This document shows positions 6,729 to 7,764 of a DNA stretch of 7,764 nt, piece after piece. The number at the start of each line of letters is the position of its first letter. Positions within the stretch are counted from its first letter, which is position 1. The DNA comes from Campylobacteraceae bacterium (lineage in GTDB: Bacteria > Campylobacterota > Campylobacteria > Campylobacterales > Sulfurovaceae), in NCBI GenBank assembly GCA_027056615.1, contig JALUKJ010000347.1, forward strand, positions 1 to 7,764, given 5' to 3'. Position numbers and translations under genes: made by a program. The notes beneath the pieces are model-generated. The model made no database searches and had not been told where the DNA came from. It saw only the letters and a program-made list of their open reading frames with translations.

Positions 6729-6749
6729 AGGGGCTTTGTTGTTAGTCTC

Positions 6750-7115
6750 TTATTCAAAGATATTCAAAACCTCAATATCAAAACTCTTAAAATCTTTCAC
6801 ATTTCTCGTAACAAGTGTTAACCCATTAACCATAGCAGTAGAAGCAATAAGATTATCAGGAAGTTTAATTTTTTTGATTTTTCTGTTCTCAACAGCTTGA
6901 TTTGAAATAGCTTGATTTACATCTAAAATTTGAAATTGAGAGAGAAGCACTTTTACCTCCTCTTCTTGCTCTTTGGAAAAAGGAAAAGAGAGAACCTCAA
7001 CATAAGTGATTTGTGAAATAGCAACTTGTTGATAGTTCTGACTTAGAAATTGTGTAGCAATAGATTCATTGTTAAGATGATAGATAATAATATTTGAATC
7101 GACTAAATATTTCAC
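6750..7115 (-). CDS. vapC: VapC-like PIN-domain toxin
   Basis: A 121-residue PIN-domain protein, the usual length for VapC toxins, which are Mg-dependent RNases that block translation by cutting tRNA or rRNA. The acidic catalytic set is present: D6 in the N-terminal L-V-D-S-N-I-I-I-Y strand, E40 in T-Y-V-E-V, D87 in L-P-D-N-L-I-A-S-T-A, and D108 in the C-terminal T-R-N-V-K-D-F motif. The target cannot be read from sequence. Translation starts at a GTG (7115-7113) whose first G is the last base of the antitoxin stop codon TAG, so the two are translationally coupled. All key residues are intact and nothing suggests decay. The gene faces the broken nadV and ends 43 bases from its stop codon. Confidence 0.88.
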   Translation of the reverse strand: MKYLVDSNIIIYHLNNESIATQFLSQNYQQVAISQITYVEVLSFPFSKEQEEEVKVLLSQFQILDVNQAISNQAVENRKIKKIKLPDNLIASTAMVNGLTLVTRNVKDFKSFDIEVLNIFE

Positions 7116-7339
7116 TATCTATCCCATTCACTACGAATCTGATTTTGCCATGCAATAGGGTCAATATGTTGTGAAGATAAAAGCCCTGCTGTTTGAGAGA
7201 AAATATCTTGTTTTTTTTCTTTTTTAGGAGAGCTATCAAAGTTTAATCTAATTTTGTTTTTAGGTAAGTTCTCCAAAAAAAACATAACTTTGTCAAAAAT
7301 GTCATTGCTAACATCTAACTGTATTCGTTGTGTTGTCAT
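7115..7339 (-). CDS. Putative VapB-like antitoxin
   Basis: A 74-residue protein directly upstream of, and overlapping by one base, the PIN toxin gene; position and size are the main evidence that it is the antitoxin. The N-terminal stretch (T-Q-R-I-Q-L-D-V-S-N-D-I-F-D-K-V-M-F-F-L) looks like a beta strand followed by a helix, which would fit a ribbon-helix-helix or similar DNA-binding dimer that represses its own promoter. The C-terminal half is polar (K-K-E-K-K-Q-D-I-F) and ends in W-D-R, where VapB proteins usually carry the toxin-binding segment. I do not recognise the exact family. The RBS is AAAGGAAT on the minus strand (7353-7346), six bases before the ATG. Confidence 0.72.
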   Translation of the reverse strand: MTTQRIQLDVSNDIFDKVMFFLENLPKNKIRLNFDSSPKKEKKQDIFSQTAGLLSSQHIDPIAWQNQIRSEWDR

Positions 7340-7368
7340 GGTGGGATTCCTTTTGTTTAATTGGTTTT

Positions 7369-7387
7369 ATTATAGCATAAATTGCTA
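7369..7387 (-). promoter_or_regulatory. Extended -10 promoter and possible operator of the toxin-antitoxin pair
   Basis: On the minus strand TGCTATAAT (7377-7369) is a perfect extended -10, 29 bases before the antitoxin ATG; no -35 is visible at the expected place. The inverted repeat TAGCA (7373-7377) / TGCTA (7383-7387), five bases apart, overlaps it and is a plausible antitoxin operator. The promoter call is fairly strong; the operator call is inference. Confidence 0.55.
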
Positions 7388-7410
7388 ATCACTTTAGCTC
7401 GTTTGTATAA

Positions 7411-7764
7411 TCAAACTCTTAGGTTATTACCAATAACATTCACATACCCCAAATTCCCATCCAAAAAAAGAGACAACTCAATAAAGTCATCTTGAAACTC
7501 CTCCGATAATTTAATTTTCATCAGATTATTTTGAGGATACCAATTCTCTTTAGTTAGGCTTTTTGTCGTTTCGGTAGAAGTATTTTTAACAGAGATTTGT
7601 AAATTATATCTATCATGACATTTGTTGAAGTCTTGACAACCATGCCACTCAATAAGAAGAATATTATCAATAATCGAAACCTTATCTACATATAACCAAT
7701 TGTTGACAAAAATCATTGGTCGAGGTTGGATATAGATTTTATCTTGATAAATAGCTCTTAGATG
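7411..7764 (-). CDS. Unrecognised protein, C-terminal part; gene runs past the window end
   Basis: The frame ending at the TGA (7413-7411) stays open through the window edge, giving 117 residues. The first ATG inside it (7716) has no purine-rich RBS (CAACCTCGACCA precedes it), and the 16 upstream codons read sensibly (H-L-R-A-I-Y-Q-D-K-I-Y-I-Q-P-R-P), so I treat ATG7716 as an internal Met and this as the C-terminal portion of a longer protein. The visible part looks beta-rich, with a W-H-G-C-Q-D-F-N-K-C-H-D-R-Y segment holding two cysteines and two histidines that might bind a metal. I do not recognise the family. A short hairpin, GTTTG/CAAAC (7401-7416), overlaps the stop and could be a weak terminator. 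Confidence 0.6.
   Translation of the reverse strand, partial: HLRAIYQDKIYIQPRPMIFVNNWLYVDKVSIIDNILLIEWHGCQDFNKCHDRYNLQISVKNTSTETTKSLTKENWYPQNNLMKIKLSEEFQDDFIELSLFLDGNLGYVNVIGNNLRV

Noticed and set aside
6715..6900. 61-residue plus-strand frame beyond the nadV stop
   Set aside because: It is antisense to the PIN toxin and does not encode the missing nadV part.

Overview
This window looks like chromosomal DNA from an AT-rich Campylobacterota-type bacterium (Sulfurovum/Sulfurimonas/Arcobacter-like). That placement is an inference from the low GC, the AGGA-type ribosome binding sites, the short compact PurL, and a small Cys-containing periplasmic protein of a kind I associate with that group. 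No rRNA, tRNA or CRISPR array is visible.

Left part (1-4260) is ordinary core genome. A small exported protein of unknown function (25-495, +) converges on purL (552-2780, -) across a shared hairpin terminator. purL is divergent from an NADP-type glutamate dehydrogenase gene (2881-4242, +) across a 100-bp intergenic space that must hold both promoters. The middle carries a tiny lipoprotein gene (4382-4594).

Right part (4595-6706) is a nicotinamide-salvage locus. A 103-nt leader with two predicted hairpins precedes a bifunctional NMN adenylyltransferase/Nudix ADP-ribose pyrophosphatase gene (nadM-Nudix, 4701-5708). An 85-aa membrane protein gene follows almost without a gap. Then comes a 283-nt gene-free stretch packed with inverted repeats, and then the 5' third of nadV (nicotinamide phosphoribosyltransferase). 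NadV would convert nicotinamide to NMN and NadM would convert NMN to NAD. Here nadV is broken: homology stops after residue 130, exactly where a perfect 10-bp palindrome begins, and the frame runs 21 foreign codons to a stop. The nadV 3' part is not in the window.

The DNA just past the break (6750-7339, -) is a VapBC-like toxin-antitoxin pair with an extended -10 promoter and an inverted repeat over it. The window ends inside an unrecognised gene on the minus strand (7411 to beyond 7764).

The most interesting non-coding signal is a REPIN-like element at 6002-6110: two perfect 23-nt arms in inverted orientation. Each arm has a GTAG head next to a 7-bp hairpin, which is the architecture of REP sequences mobilised by RAYT transposases. 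Together with the palindrome inside nadV, it suggests that dispersed palindromic repeats have shaped this locus. I found no convincing new multi-gene system.
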